Shown in pieces: positions 28,901-35,757 of a DNA stretch of 64,000 bases. The DNA is taken from the NCBI GenBank assembly GCA_016930595.1, contig JAFGGJ010000008.1, positions 1-64,000 of the forward strand, read 5' to 3'. Numbering within the stretch: position 1 is the stretch's first letter; every line of letters starts with the position of its first letter. The position numbers were made by a program, and so were the translations under genes. The notes beneath the pieces are model-generated. The model was given only the letters and a program-made list of their open reading frames with translations, searched no databases and was not told the origin of the DNA. The DNA comes from Planctomycetota bacterium. GTDB taxonomy: Bacteria > Planctomycetota > SZUA-567 > JAFGGJ01.

Positions 28901-30342
28901 CATCCAGAAACGTTCTCCGCTACGGGTTTTCGCTCAGCTGGAGCAACGACGGCGAAGAGCTTTTCAAGGCGGCGCCGGACACGCACCTTGTCTTCAACTA
29001 CTACATGGACGCTTTTGGCGATATAGCTCTGAACGTTCTTGACAGCACCCGCCGCATGCTCCAGAGAACCCAGCTTTCGGACATCGAGAAGAACAAGTGG
29101 AGAACAGCCGTTGTCCCCCTGAGTTCGCTGGAGCCTTCCAGCGGGGATTGGTCCCGCAAGATACAGAACGAAGATTCGATGTCCGAGGTGAAGATCCTGG
29201 CGGGAGTCCGGGGACAGGGCGGCAAGTTCTTCCTGCATAACTTCATGGTGGTAAACGGCGACAAGGCTGCCGTCACCAAGTTTGCCGAAGGCTTGATGAC
29301 CGGCAAAAGCCTGCCCGGCGATTCCGGCAGCGACGCGGGCGCCGCCGAACAGACGCCGGTGAAACCGCTCGGGATCCAGCTGCCTGCCGCAATCGGCACA
29401 TATGACTTTGCGGGAGAAGACACCGGAGCCGGCGTCAAGGTAAGGTCGTCAAAAGCGACGGTCGGCGCCGGTCAACTGAAAGGCCGGAAAGGCATCCTAG
29501 TGGACTGCCCCGGCGACGATGCGTCATCGGCAGGCCGGATCGAAGTATCGCTGCCCAGGCCGCTTGCGCTTTCGAACGCCGGCGGGATCGGTCTTGTGAT
29601 ATCGGGAGAAAACGCTGCTGGCAACCAGATAATGCTGGGCGCCATGCTTAACGACAACCCGAACACGGTTGACGAGATCACCCACAGCGACAAGAGACCG
29701 CGGCTGGTCGGCGATGCTCCCAGGCTCTACTGGGCGCCGCTGCAGAAGTCACTCGTGGCCGACAAGGGCACCGTTGACAAGATAGTCGTGTATTTCAACA
29801 CCGGGCCGAACCCCAGCAGCAAGGCTTTCAAGATACTTATCGAATCCATGGCGTTCACTCCGACCGGACTGGAGCGGGTGCTGGATTTCGAGGGGACGGG
29901 AGACAATTTCAAGCAGATCGCCAACGAATCCGTCACCAAGCTCAGCCTTGATACGACCGAGGCGTTCAACGGGGCCGGGTCATTGTCAGCCGAAGCGCCC
30001 GTGGACGGACAGGAACATGCTTTTCATATTCTTTTCAATGCACCGCTCCAGACCAAGGACGTCAAGAGTATCTACCTGGCGGTCAGGCTGGAAGGGGAAG
30101 GGGACGCCGCTCTTGGATTTCACCCGTCGTCGAACGGACTCTGGGACATGTTCATGGACGAGGGAATGGATCACGTTCTTCTGCGACAGCAGGGATGGCA
30201 TATGCGCCATCTGATGCCTAATACAAAAGCGCGCAACGACCTGGACACGCGAACCCCTCCGGTCAAAATCCTGGTCGTGCTGAAAGGCTCGGCCGGCAAG
30301 AGCGTCCGGGTCTGGATAGACGATTTCTGGGTAGAGCGTTAA
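25993..30342 (+). CDS. Giant membrane protein: N-terminal zinc ribbon, one TM helix, about seven beta-sandwich modules
   Basis: A 1449-residue protein. The N-terminus is a four-Cys zinc ribbon (C6, C9, C32, C35) followed by a basic Thr/Arg-rich stretch and one membrane helix (about residues 112-136). The rest, about 1300 residues, appears to lie outside the membrane. It divides into roughly seven modules of 130-180 residues, each starting like YDFAGED or VLDFEGTGDNF and ending like FEIDSVAVYPDG, ILVDDVVVAGG, VRVWIDDFWVER. This is the pattern of galactose-binding-like (CBM-type) jelly rolls. Modules are separated by short helical linkers. ATG has GGGAAGG about 10 nt upstream and lies 6 bp after the methyltransferase stop. 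Function unknown; carbohydrate binding is an inference. Confidence 0.7.
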   Translation: MEIFFCDRCGRRVTEAELERGECVSIDEGVFCRLCIRDNPEVAKLVEGAKARELQTQEAAKGAGTATRRRSGAMASTTRTGRSTTTRQKRVISGRETSSTVPLPPGQGSKPTALIAAIVVVILGMIGVAVFMFGGKPARHPSAPSVPENVPDNDNPTTVQTSPSSEDPAPPVVETQSFEGGEGYTCSGWYRTYGRYDGYYAISCDYAGEIRTKFNTPLGSSDLLVGLACRASRSVRLGVEVTTTKGRGRGEIEIAPGGWKGYCISKTDLKGDMGGTIKEVLITGNAALEDCLMVDALRIGVAQDKAAFAALYREVPETDPRFQGMVTLGSRPPLPGKFYYVNDFNDAAAIECLEECDVSQSGAGDTQAARMKPSPGSPIHEVKCRAKPLLQAAGRDAVWTALIKSPEKGEVVLLVEVYDIRNTEVYWLSKTGCSVDPGWNVMTVPLKDMNVNQMTGFERPPRVPAEIIVHGFHVKWGVDVTGTPPEILVDDVVVAGGIDPQALAAWLKGPVQATATVPKTVDRKPPDVVKGKPQGTVYWVGYEPGESGIGALVDALAPVKDGYPGVAQGLTTSGDQNYRVTLRSAREAWTTDTFLCHPGGDAVVVFAARSKEKTTIWSEVEGNKEKHFVIRYNFPGPLTDDWQIYGFRIKDMRSNTPGVTFPAEGGKISWIDFRSSQGAFEIDSVAVYPDGTVQERTAELKKWIESTLAAGGTDDKGQIVLKLNAEEALPNLDNAQVEVVEGGGPVTPAHAYKAGSRKDGDVEIHEIQFRNRGNNPWFEIGPETVLGLLVKPAVRSSVKVEVEITDGANEIYSAYILQDVNAEWTPMVMRFSGGSAQFAGAMKPAGNAVPSGTKVRGLKFWSQDSRDRFMADEITVANGVTVDRMKDFLAGRTASLVPEKKVEPETAAEATAPPGKLAVGKYTVDGKEIEVVAVDTMKDGGSIFFGGLVKDEETSGVASPNGASMLFVRPSRNVLRYGFSLSWSNDGEELFKAAPDTHLVFNYYMDAFGDIALNVLDSTRRMLQRTQLSDIEKNKWRTAVVPLSSLEPSSGDWSRKIQNEDSMSEVKILAGVRGQGGKFFLHNFMVVNGDKAAVTKFAEGLMTGKSLPGDSGSDAGAAEQTPVKPLGIQLPAAIGTYDFAGEDTGAGVKVRSSKATVGAGQLKGRKGILVDCPGDDASSAGRIEVSLPRPLALSNAGGIGLVISGENAAGNQIMLGAMLNDNPNTVDEITHSDKRPRLVGDAPRLYWAPLQKSLVADKGTVDKIVVYFNTGPNPSSKAFKILIESMAFTPTGLERVLDFEGTGDNFKQIANESVTKLSLDTTEAFNGAGSLSAEAPVDGQEHAFHILFNAPLQTKDVKSIYLAVRLEGEGDAALGFHPSSNGLWDMFMDEGMDHVLLRQQGWHMRHLMPNTKARNDLDTRTPPVKILVVLKGSAGKSVRVWIDDFWVER

Positions 30343-30345
30343 AGG

Positions 30346-31050
30346 CTACATGTCTTCAAGTTTAAAGCAATCCTCGATGCAAAAGGGGCCTTCCCGGACA
30401 CGTTTCAGTTCTTCCAGCGCGGCGCCTGTCCCCAGTACCTGTCCCATCTCATGCGCGATACTGCGGATATACGTGCCGCTTCCACAGCGGACCCTGATTT
30501 TCAGCCTGGGCGGGTTCCAGCCGGTAATTTCCAACGAATGAACCGTCACAACGCGCGGCGGGCTGAGGCGCCTGTTGTTTCGGGCATGTTCGTAAAGACG
30601 CCTGCCTCCGACCCGGGCGGCGGATACCGGCGGCGTCCCCTGTGTGATTTCCCCGACAAAACCAGCCAGCGCTCCTTCAACGGCTTCACGAGACACATCC
30701 ACCACTGCAGAGCGTTCGAGTATCCTGCCGGTCATGTCATACGTGTCGGTATGAAACCCCAGCAGTACGGTTCCTTCGTAAACCTTGTCCCAGTCGCGTG
30801 AATACTTAATGACTTTGAGTGCCGCGTCCACGGCCACGACCAGCACACCGGTGGCAAAAGGGTCCAGCGTCCCGGTGTGGCCGGCTTTTCCCGCACCGAC
30901 TTTTTTTCTGAGCGCATCGGTTACCCGGCGGCTTGTCACGCCAGGAGGCTTGTCTACGGGGAAAAAGCCGGGGACAGATCCCCTGAGAGCGATAAAATCG
31001 CCCGGCACCGCCTTGTACCACTTGTCAGGATGGTCGAGAAGAGTCAGCAT
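30346..31050 (-). CDS. truB: tRNA pseudouridine(55) synthase
   Basis: A 234-residue enzyme that makes pseudouridine-55 in the T-loop of tRNAs. The TruB pattern is clear: FFPVDKPPGVTSRRV near the start, KAGHTGTLDPFATG with the catalytic Asp, and a later GSGTYIRSIAHEMG. It lacks the C-terminal PUA domain of longer TruB proteins. ATG at 31050 has only a weak Shine-Dalgarno (GAGC) and is 24 bp after the VWA gene. The gene ends 3 bp from the convergent 1449-residue gene. Confidence 0.92.
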   Translation of the reverse strand: MLTLLDHPDKWYKAVPGDFIALRGSVPGFFPVDKPPGVTSRRVTDALRKKVGAGKAGHTGTLDPFATGVLVVAVDAALKVIKYSRDWDKVYEGTVLLGFHTDTYDMTGRILERSAVVDVSREAVEGALAGFVGEITQGTPPVSAARVGGRRLYEHARNNRRLSPPRVVTVHSLEITGWNPPRLKIRVRCGSGTYIRSIAHEMGQVLGTGAALEELKRVREGPFCIEDCFKLEDM

Positions 31051-31074
31051 GAATGCTCGATCTTGTCATCGGAA

Positions 31075-33174
31075 TCATTCCGGCCTGAGCGGTGCAGCGC
31101 TCTTCGCCTTAAGGTCATCAGAGGGCGGGACATGTTTCCCGGTACGCTTCCTGTCATCCGCCGGAGTTATCCTGGAAGCGAAAAAAGTCTCGAAGACCGC
31201 CATTGCAACCACCAGCGCAAGGATGTAGTCGTAAACGGGCAGCCCTTTGCGGGACAGCGTCAAGGCGTTATTCAGCTCGCTTTCACCTGTCACAGTAAAA
31301 ATACTGCCGGCGGCGCCCCTGATTCTCTCGGCAACCGTGTCCGGGCGGATGGCGTTCAAATCCCCTTCGGGACCCGGCGGGTTGACCGTTACATACGCCG
31401 CCAGCTCGTCTCCTCCGGCAGGGAGAATTTTGTAGACGCCGGTCTCAAGAAGGGCACCGGTATCCAGATTTCCCCCAACCGTATGCATGCGCTCAATCCT
31501 GCCCGAAGGCGCCACAAGATCGTACGAAGACTCCGCTGCAACAGGCACGTGCACATTTTCGCCGGCAACGGCCCGGCATGCCACGGCCCCCCCCGCTCTT
31601 TCCGACGAATAGACCATCTGCTGCAGCAGCAACGGGAACACGCCCCTGAGGACCAGGTTGCTCCATTCGGGATCGGCGGAAAGAGCAAAAACATATTCGC
31701 CGCCTCCCTTGGCGGCTTTTCTGACCAGAACGGGCCTGGCCTGTTGAGCGGTCTTGAGGACCACTTCATCGCCCGGGGCTACGGGAATCTCGGAGGTCGC
31801 GTATATCCGCACAGAGCGGAACGGCCCCATGTCTATTCCTGGAAGCCGCCTGATCAATGGGTCCGCAAGCAGACTCTGTGAAAAAGCCAATGAATCCGGC
31901 TGTGGAATCTTCATCGGCTCCCCGGCGGCAAAGAACACCACCGTGCCTTTGCAGTCCAGGTACCGCTCCAGATTCCTACCGGCATGATCATCCAGGGCAT
32001 CAAGGTCGGAGTTCACCAACACGGCGGCATACTGATCCAAGTCCCTGACGCCCAGTTCCAGCATGTTGCACTCGTCAACCACGATGCTGCCGGCGGAATC
32101 GCCCGCCACGCTGGACGGATTCAGCGCGCACCTGATAAAGAACGCCGGCGACTGCCCGCCGGGGTCATCCTGCGCAGTGGCCACCAGTGTCCTGAGTACC
32201 TGCGGCACGAAGACGGCGGCATGCCTGACATTATCACCTTCCAGAGCGTCTTTGGCGATAGCGATCGTCAGCAGGTGAAGGCCGGCAGTTTCAAGCCTGG
32301 TTGAGAAAGAGGCTTCGGTCCTGCCCCCGGCATTCACCGTCACTTCCTGCGTAGAGCGGCGTGCGCCGTCCACTTCCAGCGCGGCGATGGTCTTGACGGT
32401 GGTCGAAGACGTGTTCACGATTATCCCGGTAACCGAAAGGTCTCCCCCCGGAGCGGCAACCGGCATGAAGGCTGAAATATCTTCCACCGTGGCGTTAACC
32501 GGCGAATGTCTGCCGGTATTGACGACGGTCAGTACCGCTGCCGGAGCCTTTTCGGTAATCTCCCCCTGAACGGGGAAGGCATTCCTCTGCAGATCCGTCA
32601 CAACAAGCACTTCCTGGTGCGCGGCGCCCATGCTTTTCACAAGACGCAGGGCTTCATTCATGGCGGCGGCAAGACTTGCCCGGCCTGGAACGGGTTTGAC
32701 CACCCGCAGACAGGCCCTGGCCGTCTCCACCCCCTTGCCCAGCCCCGTCAAGCCCAGAGTCGGATCTTTAACTACCGGCACGACGCCGACAAAAGCGCTG
32801 TCCGGGACGCCGTCCAGGGCTTTTTGGGCATACGTTAAACCTTCGCCCAGAGAACTCCTGGCTTCTTCTTCGGCGCCCATACTCATCGTATTGTCTATGA
32901 CAATTACGACCGTGCCCCCAGCAAGAGCACCGCTTGCGTAACGGATAATCGGCCGGGCCAGACCTATTGCAAGCAGGAAAAGTATCCCCGCCCGCAAAAG
33001 CATCAACAGCACCTGTTCGATTTTCCTGCGGCGCGCGGTCTTGCGATGGCTTTCCAGCAGAAAGCGCAGGGCAGGCCAGTATACGGGCAGGCTCTTGCGG
33101 CGCGCAAGCAGGTGTATGAGCACGGGTATGGCTGCGGTTAAAGTGCCCAGCAGGAACAGTTCAGCGCCCCACAC
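31075..33174 (-). CDS. BatA-like membrane protein with VWA domain
   Basis: A 699-residue inner-membrane protein. The N-terminus has the BatA-type double-helix region (ELFLLGTLTAAIPVLIHLLARR and VLLMLLRAGILFLLAIGLARP). The VWA domain begins VVIVIDNTMSM, a DxTxS variant of the MIDAS motif. A long extracytoplasmic part follows, then a last membrane helix (DYILALVVAMAVFETFF). It starts with GTG, with AGGAG 7 nt upstream inside the end of the DUF58 gene. Together they form the common DUF58-BatA pair; these systems are linked to MoxR ATPases and cell-surface assembly, but no MoxR gene is in the window. Confidence 0.82.
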   Translation of the reverse strand: MWGAELFLLGTLTAAIPVLIHLLARRKSLPVYWPALRFLLESHRKTARRRKIEQVLLMLLRAGILFLLAIGLARPIIRYASGALAGGTVVIVIDNTMSMGAEEEARSSLGEGLTYAQKALDGVPDSAFVGVVPVVKDPTLGLTGLGKGVETARACLRVVKPVPGRASLAAAMNEALRLVKSMGAAHQEVLVVTDLQRNAFPVQGEITEKAPAAVLTVVNTGRHSPVNATVEDISAFMPVAAPGGDLSVTGIIVNTSSTTVKTIAALEVDGARRSTQEVTVNAGGRTEASFSTRLETAGLHLLTIAIAKDALEGDNVRHAAVFVPQVLRTLVATAQDDPGGQSPAFFIRCALNPSSVAGDSAGSIVVDECNMLELGVRDLDQYAAVLVNSDLDALDDHAGRNLERYLDCKGTVVFFAAGEPMKIPQPDSLAFSQSLLADPLIRRLPGIDMGPFRSVRIYATSEIPVAPGDEVVLKTAQQARPVLVRKAAKGGGEYVFALSADPEWSNLVLRGVFPLLLQQMVYSSERAGGAVACRAVAGENVHVPVAAESSYDLVAPSGRIERMHTVGGNLDTGALLETGVYKILPAGGDELAAYVTVNPPGPEGDLNAIRPDTVAERIRGAAGSIFTVTGESELNNALTLSRKGLPVYDYILALVVAMAVFETFFASRITPADDRKRTGKHVPPSDDLKAKSAAPLRPE

Positions 33175-33177
33175 GTC

Positions 33178-34071
33178 TCAGCTCCTGCTTCTGGCCATCA
33201 AGTACCGTGCCAGCAGCATGTCGTAAGGCGTCTCGGTAACGGCCGGGACATACACGGCACCGGCTTCATCCGCGGAACGCCTCAGGTTCTTTGTGAACCT
33301 GTCGATGGTCTCCCGGTAGGCGCCGCGTACAGCGGCGGGATCCACCTGGATACGATCCCCGGATTCCATATCGATGAAATCAACAAGCCCCCCGAACGGA
33401 AGATCCAGTTCGTCCGGATCCAGGACGTGAAACAGGACCACTTCATGTTTCCGATGACGGAAATGATGAACGGCGCTGTGGACCGTTTCCACATCATCAA
33501 TGAGGTCGCTCAGCACCACCACGAGACTCCGTTTTTTCATTCTTTCAGCAAGCTCGTGGAACGTAGCGCCCACACCGGTTCCCCCGCCGGTCCTTACTTC
33601 CTCGAGCTGATCCAGTATCAGCCCCAGGTGCTGCGCCGAAGACCTCGGGGCCATGTAATGCTCGACCTTGTGCGTAAAAGCCACCAGTCCCACCGGGTCG
33701 CGCTGGCGAATCATCAGGTAGGCCAGCGCCCCGGCAAGGTAGCAGGAATACTCCAGTTTCGTCAGGCCGTCCGAGCGGGAGCCCTTGTAGCCCATGGAGC
33801 CGGACACGTCCAGAAGTATGTAACAGCGTACATTGGTTTCTTCTTCAAAAACCTTGATATAGTTACGGTCCGTCCGGCCCACGACTTTCCAGTCAAGGTA
33901 CCTCAGGTTGTCGCCCGGCGCATATTCTCTGTGTTCGGCGAATTCCGTTGAAAATCCCAGATAAGGGCTCTTGTGCAGCCCGCTTATAAAACCCTCGACC
34001 ACGCCACGCGCCACGACGCTGACGCGCCGCAGCCGGCCTATGGTTTTGGGATCGAGGTAACGATGTGCCAA
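33178..34071 (-). CDS. DUF58 domain protein (VWA-like)
   Basis: A 297-residue cytoplasmic protein. Typical DUF58 sequence FAEHREYAPGDNLRYLDWKV is followed by the VWA-like CYILLDVSGSMGYKGS with an intact DxSxS MIDAS motif. TTG start at 34071, with AGGGGG 6 nt upstream and no ATG nearby. It sits 3 bp before the BatA-like gene and 9 bp after the rRNA methylase gene. In other bacteria DUF58 proteins act with MoxR AAA+ ATPases to mature or insert metals into targets. Confidence 0.88.
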   Translation of the reverse strand: MAHRYLDPKTIGRLRRVSVVARGVVEGFISGLHKSPYLGFSTEFAEHREYAPGDNLRYLDWKVVGRTDRNYIKVFEEETNVRCYILLDVSGSMGYKGSRSDGLTKLEYSCYLAGALAYLMIRQRDPVGLVAFTHKVEHYMAPRSSAQHLGLILDQLEEVRTGGGTGVGATFHELAERMKKRSLVVVLSDLIDDVETVHSAVHHFRHRKHEVVLFHVLDPDELDLPFGGLVDFIDMESGDRIQVDPAAVRGAYRETIDRFTKNLRRSADEAGAVYVPAVTETPYDMLLARYLMARSRS

Positions 34072-34080
34072 TCAAGCCCC

Positions 34081-34893
34081 CTAAGGCCGGCCCGATATCC
34101 TGCCGCGGGTCAGCTCGTATAAAGCCACGCCGGCCGCGGTAGCCACGTTCAGGCTGTCCATTATTCCGGCCATTGGAATTTTGAAAGTCCCGGCAAGTCC
34201 ACGCTCGATGTCGGCATGCAGTCCCTGGGTCTCGTGACCCACGGCAATCGCCGCCTTCTCCAGGCCGCCCAGCGAACAGATTTCCATGCCGCCGTGCACG
34301 TCCGCTCCATAGACGGGTATACCCGCGGCATCCAGCGAAGACATTATATCTTTAGGCCTTGCTTTTACTGCCGGCACGGCGAAAACCGCCCCCGCCGAAG
34401 CTCTCAGCACCTTGCCGTTATGCAAATCGCAGGCGGGAGTGGAGACAAGCAGTGCCCTTGCGCCGAAACAGCCGGCGCTTCTCCATATCGTGCCAAGGTT
34501 GCCGGGATCCTGGATGTTGGAGGCTACCACGTATATGCCTGTCCCCACGACGACGTCAAGCAGGTTGCGCCTGGGCAAAGCGAAAAGCCCTGCCACCCAT
34601 ACGGGATTTTTTGTGCCGGCCATCTTCTTGTAAACATCCTTTGACACGCTGACCAGCCTTGCCCCGCCAGAAGACGCTTCTTCCACCACCGCCGGTTCTT
34701 CTTCAAGCATCCGCGGCACGTAGATAAGGTCGACGGGGCAATGGCCGTGCGCAACGGCTTCGGCAACAGCCCGCTCGCCTTCGAGAAAGAAAAGCCCTTC
34801 CTGTTGCCGCACCAGGCCGTCATCGCGAATGGAAACGACTTTTTTCACGTATGGGTTCTGTGTGCTCGTTATGCGTTTTACTGGAACTGTCAC
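34081..34893 (-). CDS. SpoU/TrmH-family RNA 2'-O-methyltransferase
   Basis: A 270-residue knotted (SPOUT) methyltransferase. The N-terminal substrate-binding part (ITSTQNPYVKKVVSIRDDG, GLFFLEGERAVAEAV) is typical of rRNA-type TrmH relatives such as RlmB/TsnR. The catalytic domain has motif 1 NIQDPGNLGTIWRSAGCFGA, motif 2 AIAVGHETQGL and motif 3 MDSLNVATAAGVALYE. It starts with GTG, with GGGGGA 8 nt upstream. The exact target nucleotide (23S rRNA probable) cannot be assigned. Confidence 0.88.
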   Translation of the reverse strand: MTVPVKRITSTQNPYVKKVVSIRDDGLVRQQEGLFFLEGERAVAEAVAHGHCPVDLIYVPRMLEEEPAVVEEASSGGARLVSVSKDVYKKMAGTKNPVWVAGLFALPRRNLLDVVVGTGIYVVASNIQDPGNLGTIWRSAGCFGARALLVSTPACDLHNGKVLRASAGAVFAVPAVKARPKDIMSSLDAAGIPVYGADVHGGMEICSLGGLEKAAIAVGHETQGLHADIERGLAGTFKIPMAGIMDSLNVATAAGVALYELTRGRISGRP

Positions 34894-34930
34894 CAGACTA
34901 TCCCCCAGGGCGAACAGGAAATACGCCGGC

Positions 34931-35734
34931 TCAATACAGCAGGAACGGCTCTGCCGATACGCGCCAAAGCCTCAATTCCTTGACAAGGGCGGACACTATA
35001 CCGGCAATCTCCGCGTCGGCCTGCGCTATCACTGCCCGCGCCTGCTCATCGGTTTCAGGGTCTTTCGGCTGGCGTTTCCCCGCAAGCGTCCTGGCAGCCA
35101 TGAGTCTCCTGGCAAGCACGTCCTTTACGCTGGTCCTGTAGTCTTCAAGAGCCTTGTCCATACCGCACGCCGCCTGCACCTGATCCCCGGCAATGCCGGC
35201 CAACGCCTCCGCAAGCAGCTTGACCGCTTCACCTGCCAGGCTGTCATCCTTCTTGCACTGATGCAAGAATGCCACCGCTTCGTTATTCTTCATGATAACG
35301 GGGGCCAGCACCGTGGCCGCATGGTCCACCGCGGCCTGTTTCCTTTCCGACAGCATTCCCCAGAAATAGTATGCTCCATACAGGAGCGCCGCCACCAGCA
35401 ATATCCCGATAAGCATAACGGTCGCCATTTTCTTCCCCGGCCTGGCGGCCGGTGCTTCGGCGGATGCCGGTTGCTTCATGGCGGGAGCGAATGCGGTTTC
35501 ACGCCTTTTTACTTTCTTGAGGCATTCGACACAGATTTGCATCCCCTCGTGGTCGCAGAGTTCTTCAACGTGGAAAGAGCGCATGCACATGTTACAGAGC
35601 GCCGTGGCGGGGCCTTCTTCTTCCTTTTGTGCCGCGCCGGGACTCCTGTCGCCGCCGAGTGAGGCTCCGCAGAACTGGCATACAGCGTTCGTTTCATCCT
35701 GCTGTTTTCCGCAATACGGGCATATAGTCTTCAT
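34931..35734 (-). CDS. Zinc-ribbon membrane protein of unknown function
   Basis: A 267-residue protein. The N-terminus carries a CPYCGK...CQFCGA zinc ribbon, then a second Cys set (CNMCMRSF...CDHEGMQICVECLKK). A membrane helix follows (MATVMLIGILLVAALLYGAYYF). The C-terminal 140 residues are helical, Ala/Lys-rich and without a known family. GGAAGG lies 6 nt before the ATG. The arrangement of N-terminal zinc ribbons before one membrane helix matches the 1449-residue protein at 25993. Function unknown. Confidence 0.6.
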   Translation of the reverse strand: MKTICPYCGKQQDETNAVCQFCGASLGGDRSPGAAQKEEEGPATALCNMCMRSFHVEELCDHEGMQICVECLKKVKRRETAFAPAMKQPASAEAPAARPGKKMATVMLIGILLVAALLYGAYYFWGMLSERKQAAVDHAATVLAPVIMKNNEAVAFLHQCKKDDSLAGEAVKLLAEALAGIAGDQVQAACGMDKALEDYRTSVKDVLARRLMAARTLAGKRQPKDPETDEQARAVIAQADAEIAGIVSALVKELRLWRVSAEPFLLY

Positions 35735-35757
35735 ATGCTTCCTTCCGGGCCGGGCCG

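Noticed and set aside
30300-30400. dif recombination site at the convergent junction
   Set aside because: No 28-bp XerC/XerD-like half-sites are visible around 30343 despite the terminus-like skew.
31050-31075. MoxR ATPase partner for the DUF58/BatA pair
   Set aside because: No Walker-type AAA+ gene occurs anywhere in the surrounding operon.
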